Source of the DNA: DATDCV01 sp036524155
GTDB taxonomy: Bacteria > Verrucomicrobiota > Verrucomicrobiia > Limisphaerales > UBA8199
Reading direction: 5' to 3'
Assembly: GCA_036524155.1 (NCBI GenBank)
Contig: DATDCV010000119.1
Coordinates: 1-29,963, forward strand
DNA: 29,963 nucleotides
The position numbers were made by a program, and so were the translations under genes. Shown one piece after another: positions 7,095 through 16,606 of this stretch (position 1 is the stretch's first letter; every line of letters begins with the position of its first letter). The notes beneath the pieces were generated by a model that had not been told where the DNA came from, ran no database searches, and saw nothing but the letters and a program-made list of their open reading frames with translations.

Positions 7095-7463
7095 TTACTG
7101 TTTTGCAGATTTGTGGCCGGCTTTCGAGCCGCGGGCAATCGCTTTGTGCTTGGTCTTTCCCGAGTCTTTCGCCGTGTACTCGAGCGCGAAACCAAAGTCG
7201 CCCAGCGGCCGTTTGAAAGTCGCCCAGGCGGGCCGCTTGACGAGGGTTTCAGCGGTCGAGTCGATGCTACCAGAAGGCGCCGCCACGGGCAGCGCCACGA
7301 CGAACACCGCGCCGCCCACGATGGTAGCCACGAAACATAGCGGCCGGACCAACAGCGCGTCCGCCGCTACCGCCACTTCATCCTTCTGGGCCGCCTGATT
7401 CGGAGTAACGCCCAGAAAGACGAACGCCAGCACGACCGCAACAGTGAGGAGTTTCGCTTTCAT
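7095..7463 (-). CDS. Small membrane protein with signal peptide, function unknown
   Basis: A 122-residue protein. Residues 1-25 (MKAKLLTVAVVLAFVFLG...QAA) form a signal peptide. A hydrophobic membrane segment follows (RPLCFVATIVGGAVFVVALPVA). The C-terminus is basic and soluble (KHKAIARGSKAGHKSAK). The DALLVRP...VATIVGGAVFVV...FKRPLGDFG pattern resembles a widespread family of small uncharacterised inner-membrane proteins. The ATG at 7463 is chosen because it opens the signal peptide. The longer in-frame extension to 7718 is translation of the 105-bp repeat. It lies upstream of the glycosyltransferase on the same strand, 162 bp apart. Confidence 0.75.
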   Translation of the reverse strand: MKAKLLTVAVVLAFVFLGVTPNQAAQKDEVAVAADALLVRPLCFVATIVGGAVFVVALPVAAPSGSIDSTAETLVKRPAWATFKRPLGDFGFALEYTAKDSGKTKHKAIARGSKAGHKSAKQ

Positions 7464-7556
7464 AAGTGTCCACAGGTTACCGCAAAGCCTCCCGCTCGTC
7501 ACTGGCTTTTCGAACCGGCCGCAGAGGTCGGCTCGGTTGTGGGGGTGCCGAGCACC

Positions 7557-7661
7557 CGGTGCGCGGACTTCAGTCCGCAGCAATGCCCAACCGACGATCG
7601 CGCCTGGAATGCAGATGCCCCCTGCTGACGGGAGTTGCTGCGGATTGAAAGCCGCGCGCCG
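7557..7661 (+). repeat. 105-bp palindromic element, copy B
   Basis: Same length as copy A at 5571-5675 and in the opposite orientation. Terminal inverted repeats are 7557-7580 and 7638-7661 (20 of 24). The interior keeps TGGAATGC. The ungapped match to copy A is about 78 of 105, with the arms (43 of 48) better conserved than the interior (35 of 57), as expected if the hairpin is what is selected or recognised. It sits in the 303-bp gap between the small membrane protein and the giant protein gene. Confidence 0.85.
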
Positions 7662-7674
7662 ACCGAACCTCCGA

Positions 7675-7744
7675 CCGGCGCACCGACATCTTGTCCGCTT
7701 ACACCCCGTGGACCGCACAAGCCGACAAGAGGTCGGCGCTCCGG
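7675..7744. repeat. Imperfect palindrome adjacent to copy B
   Basis: The arms, about 7675-7700 and 7719-7744, are imperfect reverse complements built around CCGAC(A/C)TCTTGTC. It lies 13 bp from the 105-bp element, much as another palindrome flanks copy A. It also lies just past the stop codon (7767) of the giant minus-strand gene, where it could act as a 3' mRNA stabiliser. Confidence 0.65.
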
Positions 7745-7766
7745 CTCCGCACGTGAACTATCAAGG

Positions 7767-10700
7767 CTACGGGCCCCAGGTTTGGACGCGATAGTAACGC
7801 TGTGCGTCGGGCACAGTGGAGTTGGTGAGGTAGATCCACCGGGTGGTCGGCGCTGATGGAATTGCGACGAGGTTAGCCCACGGCGTTTGCACGGCAGACT
7901 GCCACTGCACATTGTATGTGTGGTTCGACACGGCCTGAAAAGAAAGCACCAGGCCGTTCGAGTGAATAGCGACGAGCCGGAGGGCGCTGTTGGCGTCGTT
8001 AGGGCTGGTGCCGGCCCAATACTCCTGCAGGTTGGTCATCCCATCGTGATCGGGATCGGCGGCGGCGTCATCCAAGTACGGATTGGTTCCGTTAGCCAGT
8101 TCCCACCAGTCAGGCATGCCATCACCATCTGAATCGCCGGGTAGCACCGTGAGGGTCGCAACGGCGCTGGTGGCAGTTCCGTAAGAGTTGGCCACAACCA
8201 CCGAATAGCCACCCGCCTGGGCGGTGTCCGGGGCCGGCAGCAGCAGTTGCGCGCCGCTTTGACCGGCGAGGTTTGCGCCGTTGAACCGCCATTGGTAACT
8301 GAGCGGGGCGGTGCCGCGGGCGACCACGCTAAAGAGAGCGGGGCCGCCACTGCTCGCGGTGCTCTCCGGCTGACGCGTAATTGCAGGCGAAGCCTGCACC
8401 CTGAGCCAGGCATCGGTGCTCAGGGCACAGCCCCACGGGTTGCTCACCCGGAGAGAATACCGGCCGGCATCGGTGAACCCAACGTTGGTCAGGGAAAGCG
8501 TCGCGTTGGTGGCATCCAGAATATCCAGACCGTTCAACCGCCATTGGACATACAGCGGGGCGGCACCACCAGCCAAAGCGGTGAGAGTGGCACTTGCGCC
8601 CGGCAGGACGAGTTGACTGAGTGGTTGGACGGCGAACCCCGGCGCGGCGCCCGCAGCCGGCCTGTTGGCAGCGCCGGCCGAAGTAGCGGCAGCCACCCAA
8701 CTCACGGGGTCGTTGCCAAAGCCGATGGGCACACGCCGCTGGATAGAATAAACGCTGCCGGTGCCCAAGCCGTCCGGCGCCGTCGGCCAGGGCGCGACAT
8801 TATCGAACTTTACCCGCTCGACCAGCACGCGCGGCACCAAGCCGTTAATGCTGCCGGAAGGTTTATTGAGCTCGATGGTTTCGCCTCCGTTGTTAAGCTT
8901 CCCGCTCCACGGACCAAAGAGAGGCACGCTGGCCGGCACAGAAAACTTCGCGCGGAAAGCGGTGGCGGTTTGGGGCTGGAACTCCGGGTCGAAGCCGACG
9001 ACGAGCGCGTAACCGCTCGCAGGGACGGTCACATTGGTCGGGAAGTCAAAACTGACAGCGTTACGCAGGTGCCAGGTATTGGTCGGCGCTGACGGATCGA
9101 ACAGCGGCACAGCGGCGCCGGTGATGTTCCACAACTCGATGAACTCGTCGATGGTGTTGTCATTGGTCCCCACATCCGGCGGATGATAATAGATCTCATT
9201 GATGACCACGGGCCCGAGATGCGGAGAAGGGTTCGGCGCGCTGAAAGTCTGAGCAGTCATCGCCACAAATTCCGGTCCGGTGCTGGCTTCGTATTGGCCG
9301 AACGACACATCGGGGTCGGAGCCATCAAACTTTACCGAAGTCCGATAACCGGTCAGATTACCGGAGACGTCCGCGAGGCTGAGATATAGCGCCCCCCCGT
9401 TCAGAGGGTCGAGGGCAAAGCTGGTCCCTTTGCCGGGAAGTGGATTGAACTGCGCCTCGTCGATCGTCACAAAACTACCGGGAGGCAGGATGGTCGGATC
9501 AGGCAGGCGGTACTTCTTCAAACTGAAATTGTCGTCGCTGAGCCAGCACCCGCTCAGATCTATGGTCTGTTCCGTTTGATTATGGAGCTCAAGGCTTTGA
9601 GAGCCGGCGCTGGGGCGTGAGAGCGCTTCGTTGACCAGCACGTCGGTGAACGGCAGCGTGTTGGCCGAGCCGGGAGTAGGCGTGCGCGGGAAACGGACCA
9701 GGTTGGTGGAACCATCGGGGAAAAAGCCCTCAGAAACTCCCTTGCCCTGCGGGCCAAAAGACACGGCGTCGAACCGGACCGCGCCGTCGGCGGAAAAGAT
9801 CCCGAGCGATTCCCCGCCGGCGGAAAGTTTGAAGGTGGTATGGGTCGGCCCGTTCGTCGTGACGCCGTCCGCCCGGAAATCCAGGAATGCGCCGTATGGA
9901 CCGGCACCAATATACGACAGCGGCGGGATCGTGAACTGGGCGGGGAGGTTCAAGTCATCAGTCAGGTGAAGGCCGCCCAGGGCGACCGGTTGCTGGTTCG
10001 GGTTATAGATTTCGAACCAGTCATCGCCGGCCTTGGGATCGGCCATCCATTCGTTGATCCGCAGCGCGAGCGAATCACCGAGCGGCGCAGCCAGATTCTG
10101 CTCGCCGGGCGTCGGGAGGCTCAGCGTCCATGGCCCAGTGGCGTTCGGAGCGACACGGGCGATCGAGAAGTCCTGCGCCTGCGCGCCAAACGTGACGGCG
10201 TCCACCAAAGTTGCGCCGCTGTAAAGCAACAGTTTATCGCCGCTCGAGCTGAGGCCGAAACCGGTATTCAAAACCGTCGTATTGTTGGTCGAAGGCGGCA
10301 GGTCGGGATCAAGCCGGACGACGAGGAAGCTGTTGGAATTCAGAGTGACAGCGGCCGGGAAGGTCCAGGTGTGAGGTTTTGATTTGGCTGGGTCGTCGCT
10401 GAGGGTCATGCCAGCCAGGTTCATCGAAAACGCCCCTGGATTGTACAATTCAACCCAGTCGGTTATTGACCCGTCCGAATTCGTGACGGAGCGATTGTTG
10501 GCTATCACTTCGCTCAGAACGACCTGGCCCTGGAGGTAATTGGTGATCCAAAGGTTGGCGTCGAGCGCTAGGCCCCAGACAATGTCGCTGCTGGTGGTGT
10601 TCTGCTGGTGCACAGACACCGCAATCCAGTTGGTTCCGACGTGCAAAGCCGAGCCGGGGAAAGTGAAGACGTCGTCGGCGACCGCATCATTGCCGGTATA

Positions 10701-13700
10701 CGGAACGAGGCTGTTGGCGAGAGTCGAGCTCGTAACTGTGCCGCCACTGACGCGGATGCGGAAGGGTAGTTCTACGCCGTTTACGTAAATAACAGCGCCA
10801 TCGTCGATGCGAGCCGCGCCGGTGACCGTAAACGCACTGAGGTCGCTACTGACGTTGAAGGTCGTACGGAAGTAGTACGCATGTCCTGCGGGCATCCCCC
10901 CAACGGCTACTCGGGGGTCGGACAGGGGCGTTCGTATCAGCGGGGTAATCGTCGTGTTGTTCTCGAAGGCGAGCAAGCCCTGCCCGGCAGGCCAGCCCGA
11001 GTCGTTGTAGTTCGTAGCCGTCCAATTCACCCCGTCCAGGCTGGTCGTTTGGTCATAGCGCCAGGTCTGATTGTAAGACATCAAGTGAACGTTGACGTTT
11101 GTAACGGTGTAGGAACCCGGGAGCGTGGCAGGATTGCCCAGACCCGGAGTGGGCGTCGGGAAGGAAGTAATCGCGCTCGAGCCGTTCGGAGAGCGTCCCA
11201 TCGAAACGTCTGTCGTTTGCGGTCCGTAATAGACGGCATCGATCATCGCCAAACCCGTGTCGAACAGGCCAATTGCACCCCACTCGTCAGCGAGCTTGAA
11301 GCCGAGATAACTGGCGGAGCTGTTGGTCTGGCCGTCGGCGATAAATGATTGCAGCCCATTTCCACCAATGAACGTCAACGGAGCAATCCTGTGTTTCGAG
11401 GGCCAGCCCACTGGATTATCCGTCAGGTAGCAGCCGCCGAGATCAACGGGGATTGGGTCGGAGTTGTACAGCTCAATGAAATCCGGGCTGGACACCGAAG
11501 CAGCCAGCCATTCGTTGATGCGCAGGCTGTGCACGTCGCCGGTCAACGCAGGGACGTTCGCCGATCCCAACGTGGGCCGAGTCAAGCCCCACTGGCCCGA
11601 CGCTAACCTGCCGACAGATAAATCCGGCAACTGCAAGCCATAACTGACGGAATCAACCAGCGCGCGGCCATTGGCCGGTGTGTCGAACAGGTAAAGCCCG
11701 CCACCTAGTTTGCTCAGAGCAAAACCGATGCGGTTCGTGCCGGGACCGCTGCCGGCGACCAGGACGCAATAATCCCCGCGACCAAGCACATACCCGGACG
11801 GGAACGTAAACTTGCCCGGCTGGCCCGGGTCGTCAGTGAGCCCCATTCCGGAGAGGTCAACGGTCGTGCCACCGGCGTTTTGAAGCTCAATTAGATCGGG
11901 GGCGCTATCGTTGATCGGAACAGCGGACACGTTGAAAGCCAGGAGTTCATTAATGACCACCCGGCGCAAACCGGTATCGACCGTCCAGGTCGCAGACGTG
12001 GGTTTGTCGGTGCCTTGCCAGACTCCGATTGAGTTCTTCCGAATCGCCTGGACGATGTAAGTGCCGTTCGACAGCCCGGCGAGCTGGATCTTCTCCGGTT
12101 TGCGGCTCCAGATGTCTTTGGGTGGAAGTTCGTTCATCGGCGCGTTGGTGCCGAGGACGACCGTGTAGTCGAATGTATTGGCGGTGGCGTTACGGATAGT
12201 GAACAGGCCATTGAAATAAAGACAGAGCGAATCGGCGCCAAGAATTTGGATCACATCACCGTTAGCGTAGCCGTGATTCGCCACAGTCGCAGTCGCGGCG
12301 GTGCCCGCCAGTGTGATCTGGGAGACCGATCGCAGCGTCTGCTTCTCCTGGCTCCAGTCATTGGTGAAACCGGGGCCGATCAACCGGTACTTGTAGCCGC
12401 AGATATCCAAACCGGCTATAGCGAGGATCGCTGAAACCTGGGGCGTCGGCGAAGACGGCGCACCGGAAATAGTAGCATCATCCGAGACATAGATGCCCCC
12501 GTCGCAACCGTTAAATCCGGTACCAATCAGCGGAGAGAACGGCAGCGGATGAACGTCTGGAACGAGGTGGCTCGTCAGCAGGAACGTGTTGGCGTCAAAT
12601 CCATCGAAGCCAACGCTGAACGCCGGGGCGCCGGGTTTCAAAGACAGATTGTTCGTCGGGAACACGAACCGCGGGTCGGCGTCCATATTGCCGGTCCCGA
12701 GGTAATGGTACTGGGCCGGGAGGAGTGAATTGTTGACCGTAACCTGAGTCGCGCCGCGGTACTGCGCTTCGGTCCGGTACGCTAAAGCGTTTGTCAGAAA
12801 GGCAAACGTCCCCTGGTCGCTCCCATTCTCGGGCCAGTTGTTCCAGAAAACAGAGCTTTCGATATAGCAGGCGCGCCCAGGGCCGGAATAAGTAGTGCCG
12901 CTGTTGGTGCGCCAGGGCTCGTCGAAGATGATTGCCCCGCGGTTATTGACGAAGACAGAGTTGAAGACCTGCACATAGGAGCCGTCCTTGTTCAGGATGC
13001 CGTAGTCCTGGCCCCAGAAAACGTTGCGAAGCACCGTCAGGTGTTGCGTGGTGATGTTCGCCGTACCAGTGCTGCCACCCTCCCCCGTGGTGACCGCGGC
13101 CGACGCGCTCCGCGCCGGGTGGTTGGTGGTAAAATTCATAAAGAGGTTGCCCTCGATGTGCGAGTCGGTCTCGTTATCATCGATAATGTCATCGCCGGCC
13201 CCGGTGAAGACGTTGTTGAGGATCTGCGCGACCGGGCCGCCCTTCACGCTGACGCGGTTAAGGTGGAAGATATCGTTGTCGCCGGTATCGGTGCCGAAAA
13301 GATTGCTGTCCACGACAAACCAACCGTCCGCGAGCATGTGCTCTGCCTTGACATGGTACTGCCCGCCTAAATCACCGAAAACGGAATGGCTGATGACGAC
13401 CTGCGGTTCCCAAATGTCCAGGTACTGCATGGTCATGTTGAAGAACGTCATCCGGTCAAAGGCCACCTGCGAATTGCGGATGAAGATGCACGCCGGCCCG
13501 TTGAGCGTCCCGGGGGCGCCGTAGTCGCCGTACTCCATATCCGCGTAGGAGACGAGGTTGGTCTGGCGCGCGTTAACGAAAGCGAAGCCGGCCCAGTGGC
13601 CTGTAGTGCCGGGCGTCCGTGTGAACCGGATACGCCGGGTGGGCGTGCCTTGGGCAAGAAGCTGTCCGTTGATGGTGAGGCCCACGCCGTTATCGAAATA

Positions 13701-16262
13701 CACCGTCGTGCCGGGCTGAATGGTCAGGGTTACCCCCGCCGGAACGGTAATGTTGCCAGTGATACGATAGGGACCAGCAGCAGAAGCCCAGGTGGTGCTC
13801 GAAGCGAGACTGCCGCCGGGAACAGCGGTGCCAAGAACATCGTACCAAACATCGACCGAGGCGAGTTCGCCGACATTTCCAGATTCATCGAGGGCTTCAA
13901 GGACCACACGGTTGATCCCCGGCTGAAGCGCGGTCACGGTGTTCGTCCAACGCGCGTCCCAAGCCGACCAGGAGGCCGGCAAGCCGTTGACGCGCATTGC
14001 GTGGGTGTTGATGGCGTTGGCCGTGCCAAAGAGGGTGAGGCTCGGCGTCGTGACGCGGTACGAGTTGTTCGTCCAGGTGGCGGCGCTGCCGGAAGTGATC
14101 TTCATCGGGATCTGAGCCAGCACATTCGTACGGCGTTGCTCGGCCGCGTCCTTCATGCTTTGGATATAACTGTTCGGCACCCAACTGCCCAAAGTCCGAT
14201 CCAGAATCGGGCCGATTTGTGCGGGTGAGAACACCGTGTCGGCCATTTCCTTCAGGGTCGCGTAATAGCGGCGCGCGATGTCCGGGTGCTTGAGAAAGCG
14301 GTTCATCGACGCCAGGTCGCAAGCCTTGAAAATCGACCGTGTCCAGCTCGCGCCGTTGTCGCCCTGGTTCAACACCGTATCCAAATCGTGATTCAGCAAC
14401 TGGAAGCGCGGGTCCAAAAAACCGCAGTACATCGAGTAATCATCTCCGACCCCGGTTCCCAGGGTAGTTTCCATATTGATGATCAGCGAGTTGGCCGCGA
14501 AATAGCGCAGCCACTGATCGATGTTGACCACTTGCGACACCGCCTGGATGTAGGAGGCATCGGGCGTGTTGGGGCTCAGCGCGTAAGTCATCCCGACCAA
14601 GTCGGACCAGTTGTCTTCGGCGGCATTGCTTTGCTTGGAGTAGGCGCCGGTGTTGGACGTCGGGCCGGTCGGAGAATAGGCCTGACGATAGGCAGCCGGA
14701 TCCGTCCCGAGATACTCCAGCGTTGCTCCACGAACCAATGAAACGCCGTCAAAATACCAAACGCCTTTGTAGACATTCCCGTTACTGTCGAGAGGCAGGT
14801 GCTCCTTGGCCCACTCGCTATCGTAAGGCTGGAAACAATGGTAAGAACCGAACTGATAGGAGTCCGTTCCGCCTGAAGGAGTCGCGTTCGCAAGGTTGTT
14901 GCCATTGACCCGAACCTGGACCGCCGCGCTGTAAGAATTCACAACGTTTGCCGCGGAGAAGATCGCTTTGCCGCCTACTTGGGAGTGTACCGTGCGGGTG
15001 TTGAAGTCCAACCGGGTGATGCCTTGCAGCGGATCGTCCAGGGGCACGCCCAAGTGGAGATTGTGCGGATTCGCGCTCCGGGTGCCGGCGCCACGGTTCC
15101 GGATGCTGACGCGGTAGCGCACCTTGGTCCCGGTGCCATCGGTGCGCACAGCGGTGCCGTTCATTTGCGCATCACTGAATTGGCCGCCGGCGCCGTTATT
15201 CATCAAGGCGGTCCAGGAGCTCCATTCGGTCGCCTTCACGATGAACCGGTAAACCGGCTGGTCCCCGGTGTATGTGCTCTCATCTACCTGGTACAGAGCG
15301 TTGGCTCCCTGGATTCCTAAATCGTCACTCGGCGGCGGCCAGGTTCGGGTTAATCCGCCCGAGTCGCTCGCCTGCACATAAAACTCGATAATCGTCCGAT
15401 TCGGTTGCGCCGGCAGCCACGCCCCGTAGACGCCATCGCCCGCCGCGCCGTCGCCGTGCGCGCCGTCATCGTACATAGGCGCCGAGTTGAACCCGCTAGC
15501 GCCATCCACACGGGAAAAGACCGCGACACTGACAGTCACCCCGGGATTCCGGACGACCCGGGTGGTGATTGAAACGAGGTCAGCCGACCTCGGTATCGCG
15601 GGCAGGTGCCGGACGTCCCAGATCATCGGCGCGATGTGGGTGGTTGCGACCGAGTTGGGCTGGCCAGGTGTGCCGCCATCGACGAGACTCGCCGCCCAGT
15701 TCTGCCCGCTGCCGCCTGGCATTGCGGGATTCATCAGTTCCATGGTTTTGCCCAAACCGTCCGCCGAGCTGGACCATTTCCAGCCTTTCCACCAGCCGGT
15801 TTGGCCCGGGTAAGGGTCCCCTTCCCTGCGCAACGCCCAATCCCCCTCGCTGGCGTAGGTAACGCTAGCCACTTTCTGGCCGAGGGCATCGACCAGTTCA
15901 ATTGCGTCCGAGCTGTTCCGCAACTTGCCGATCCAGTCCCCGACGACATTCAGCACCGCAGGGTGATTGGCCGCAAAAACCGCCTTGTTCGCAGCAACAA
16001 CAAGGTAGCCGCCAACGTCAAGGCTTACATTGGTGAACGTGTAGCTGATTCCCTTGGTGAAACGCCAGCCCGTCAGGTTCACCGCATTTGTCCCGGTGTT
16101 ATACAGCTCGACCCATTCCTTGGCCGGATCCTCCGGGATCGCCGGCGGCGGGTGGTACATGATCTCGTTGATAACGATTTGCGCCGAAGCAACCGAGCAA
16201 ACCGCAACGAGGGATGACATTACAAGGAAACCACCCGAGGCACGAACGACCAACGAATTCAT
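7767..16262 (-). CDS. Giant secreted LTD / CotH-like / beta-helix / Ig protein
   Basis: A 2831-residue secreted multidomain protein. Approximate order: signal peptide 1-28 (ending SVASA); LTD 1 from 29 (INEIMYHPP...WVELYN); CotH-like region about 330-720 with the Asp motif NHDLDT near 624; Ig-like segment 740-830; right-handed parallel beta-helix about 840-1130 (repeated N-x-F-x-N rungs). Further LTDs begin near 1434, 1577, 1914, 2067, 2204 and 2350. Two Ig-like domains span 2540-2704. A DSDGDGMPDWWE calcium-type motif follows near 2707, then a C-terminal W...QRYYRV module. LTDs are found in extracellular proteins, and CotH domains can be secretion-associated protein kinases. The function is unknown; surface or matrix attachment is inferred. 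A GTG at 16274 is an alternative start, but ATG 16262 opens a good signal peptide. Confidence 0.93.
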   Translation of the reverse strand: MNSLVVRASGGFLVMSSLVAVCSVASAQIVINEIMYHPPPAIPEDPAKEWVELYNTGTNAVNLTGWRFTKGISYTFTNVSLDVGGYLVVAANKAVFAANHPAVLNVVGDWIGKLRNSSDAIELVDALGQKVASVTYASEGDWALRREGDPYPGQTGWWKGWKWSSSADGLGKTMELMNPAMPGGSGQNWAASLVDGGTPGQPNSVATTHIAPMIWDVRHLPAIPRSADLVSITTRVVRNPGVTVSVAVFSRVDGASGFNSAPMYDDGAHGDGAAGDGVYGAWLPAQPNRTIIEFYVQASDSGGLTRTWPPPSDDLGIQGANALYQVDESTYTGDQPVYRFIVKATEWSSWTALMNNGAGGQFSDAQMNGTAVRTDGTGTKVRYRVSIRNRGAGTRSANPHNLHLGVPLDDPLQGITRLDFNTRTVHSQVGGKAIFSAANVVNSYSAAVQVRVNGNNLANATPSGGTDSYQFGSYHCFQPYDSEWAKEHLPLDSNGNVYKGVWYFDGVSLVRGATLEYLGTDPAAYRQAYSPTGPTSNTGAYSKQSNAAEDNWSDLVGMTYALSPNTPDASYIQAVSQVVNIDQWLRYFAANSLIINMETTLGTGVGDDYSMYCGFLDPRFQLLNHDLDTVLNQGDNGASWTRSIFKACDLASMNRFLKHPDIARRYYATLKEMADTVFSPAQIGPILDRTLGSWVPNSYIQSMKDAAEQRRTNVLAQIPMKITSGSAATWTNNSYRVTTPSLTLFGTANAINTHAMRVNGLPASWSAWDARWTNTVTALQPGINRVVLEALDESGNVGELASVDVWYDVLGTAVPGGSLASSTTWASAAGPYRITGNITVPAGVTLTIQPGTTVYFDNGVGLTINGQLLAQGTPTRRIRFTRTPGTTGHWAGFAFVNARQTNLVSYADMEYGDYGAPGTLNGPACIFIRNSQVAFDRMTFFNMTMQYLDIWEPQVVISHSVFGDLGGQYHVKAEHMLADGWFVVDSNLFGTDTGDNDIFHLNRVSVKGGPVAQILNNVFTGAGDDIIDDNETDSHIEGNLFMNFTTNHPARSASAAVTTGEGGSTGTANITTQHLTVLRNVFWGQDYGILNKDGSYVQVFNSVFVNNRGAIIFDEPWRTNSGTTYSGPGRACYIESSVFWNNWPENGSDQGTFAFLTNALAYRTEAQYRGATQVTVNNSLLPAQYHYLGTGNMDADPRFVFPTNNLSLKPGAPAFSVGFDGFDANTFLLTSHLVPDVHPLPFSPLIGTGFNGCDGGIYVSDDATISGAPSSPTPQVSAILAIAGLDICGYKYRLIGPGFTNDWSQEKQTLRSVSQITLAGTAATATVANHGYANGDVIQILGADSLCLYFNGLFTIRNATANTFDYTVVLGTNAPMNELPPKDIWSRKPEKIQLAGLSNGTYIVQAIRKNSIGVWQGTDKPTSATWTVDTGLRRVVINELLAFNVSAVPINDSAPDLIELQNAGGTTVDLSGMGLTDDPGQPGKFTFPSGYVLGRGDYCVLVAGSGPGTNRIGFALSKLGGGLYLFDTPANGRALVDSVSYGLQLPDLSVGRLASGQWGLTRPTLGSANVPALTGDVHSLRINEWLAASVSSPDFIELYNSDPIPVDLGGCYLTDNPVGWPSKHRIAPLTFIGGNGLQSFIADGQTNSSASYLGFKLADEWGAIGLFDTGLAMIDAVYYGPQTTDVSMGRSPNGSSAITSFPTPTPGLGNPATLPGSYTVTNVNVHLMSYNQTWRYDQTTSLDGVNWTATNYNDSGWPAGQGLLAFENNTTITPLIRTPLSDPRVAVGGMPAGHAYYFRTTFNVSSDLSAFTVTGAARIDDGAVIYVNGVELPFRIRVSGGTVTSSTLANSLVPYTGNDAVADDVFTFPGSALHVGTNWIAVSVHQQNTTSSDIVWGLALDANLWITNYLQGQVVLSEVIANNRSVTNSDGSITDWVELYNPGAFSMNLAGMTLSDDPAKSKPHTWTFPAAVTLNSNSFLVVRLDPDLPPSTNNTTVLNTGFGLSSSGDKLLLYSGATLVDAVTFGAQAQDFSIARVAPNATGPWTLSLPTPGEQNLAAPLGDSLALRINEWMADPKAGDDWFEIYNPNQQPVALGGLHLTDDLNLPAQFTIPPLSYIGAGPYGAFLDFRADGVTTNGPTHTTFKLSAGGESLGIFSADGAVRFDAVSFGPQGKGVSEGFFPDGSTNLVRFPRTPTPGSANTLPFTDVLVNEALSRPSAGSQSLELHNQTEQTIDLSGCWLSDDNFSLKKYRLPDPTILPPGSFVTIDEAQFNPLPGKGTSFALDPLNGGALYLSLADVSGNLTGYRTSVKFDGSDPDVSFGQYEASTGPEFVAMTAQTFSAPNPSPHLGPVVINEIYYHPPDVGTNDNTIDEFIELWNITGAAVPLFDPSAPTNTWHLRNAVSFDFPTNVTVPASGYALVVGFDPEFQPQTATAFRAKFSVPASVPLFGPWSGKLNNGGETIELNKPSGSINGLVPRVLVERVKFDNVAPWPTAPDGLGTGSVYSIQRRVPIGFGNDPVSWVAAATSAGAANRPAAGAAPGFAVQPLSQLVLPGASATLTALAGGAAPLYVQWRLNGLDILDATNATLSLTNVGFTDAGRYSLRVSNPWGCALSTDAWLRVQASPAITRQPESTASSGGPALFSVVARGTAPLSYQWRFNGANLAGQSGAQLLLPAPDTAQAGGYSVVVANSYGTATSAVATLTVLPGDSDGDGMPDWWELANGTNPYLDDAAADPDHDGMTNLQEYWAGTSPNDANSALRLVAIHSNGLVLSFQAVSNHTYNVQWQSAVQTPWANLVAIPSAPTTRWIYLTNSTVPDAQRYYRVQTWGP

Positions 16263-16606
16263 AATCGAAAACACGTCTCAAAGTGATGTCTCCACTCCCG
16301 CTCCTCAGGCACATTTTGAATATCTGTTGTACCAACCGGATCGCGGCGGGGCGGAAAATCTACTCAATTTAGCCTTTATGAGATATTCCACGATGACTTT
16401 CAAGCAACACTTTCGTCTGCAAGGCCAGTAAGAGGTGCGCTGAAGGCCGATGTAAAAGCGGTTTGCCACCCTAAGATGACGTGTTTTGAGGTGATGCTTG
16501 AAGCCGCCGCCTCAAGGTGCGGTCTTCCACGTTACTGCCTCGTGATGCGGCGTTGGCCATCGCATGGCCTTGCAAATGCCTTCAATTCGCTGTCAAATCG
16601 ACGCCG
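16263..16606. other. Divergent intergenic region
   Basis: 344 bp between the starts of the minus-strand giant gene and the plus-strand NHL gene. It must hold promoters for both unless their transcription starts elsewhere. The stretch 16310-16400 is AT-richer than its surroundings, as promoter DNA often is. I see no convincing -35/-10 pair, palindrome, RNA gene or further reading frame with coding features. Confidence 0.5.

Noticed and set aside
7464..7718. N-terminal extension of the small membrane protein
   Set aside because: It translates the second 105-bp element. The signal peptide starts at ATG 7463.
13386..14228. 280-codon plus-strand open frame
   Set aside because: It lies fully inside the giant minus-strand gene. 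The translation has no domain features and is the kind of antisense open frame common in GC-rich coding DNA.
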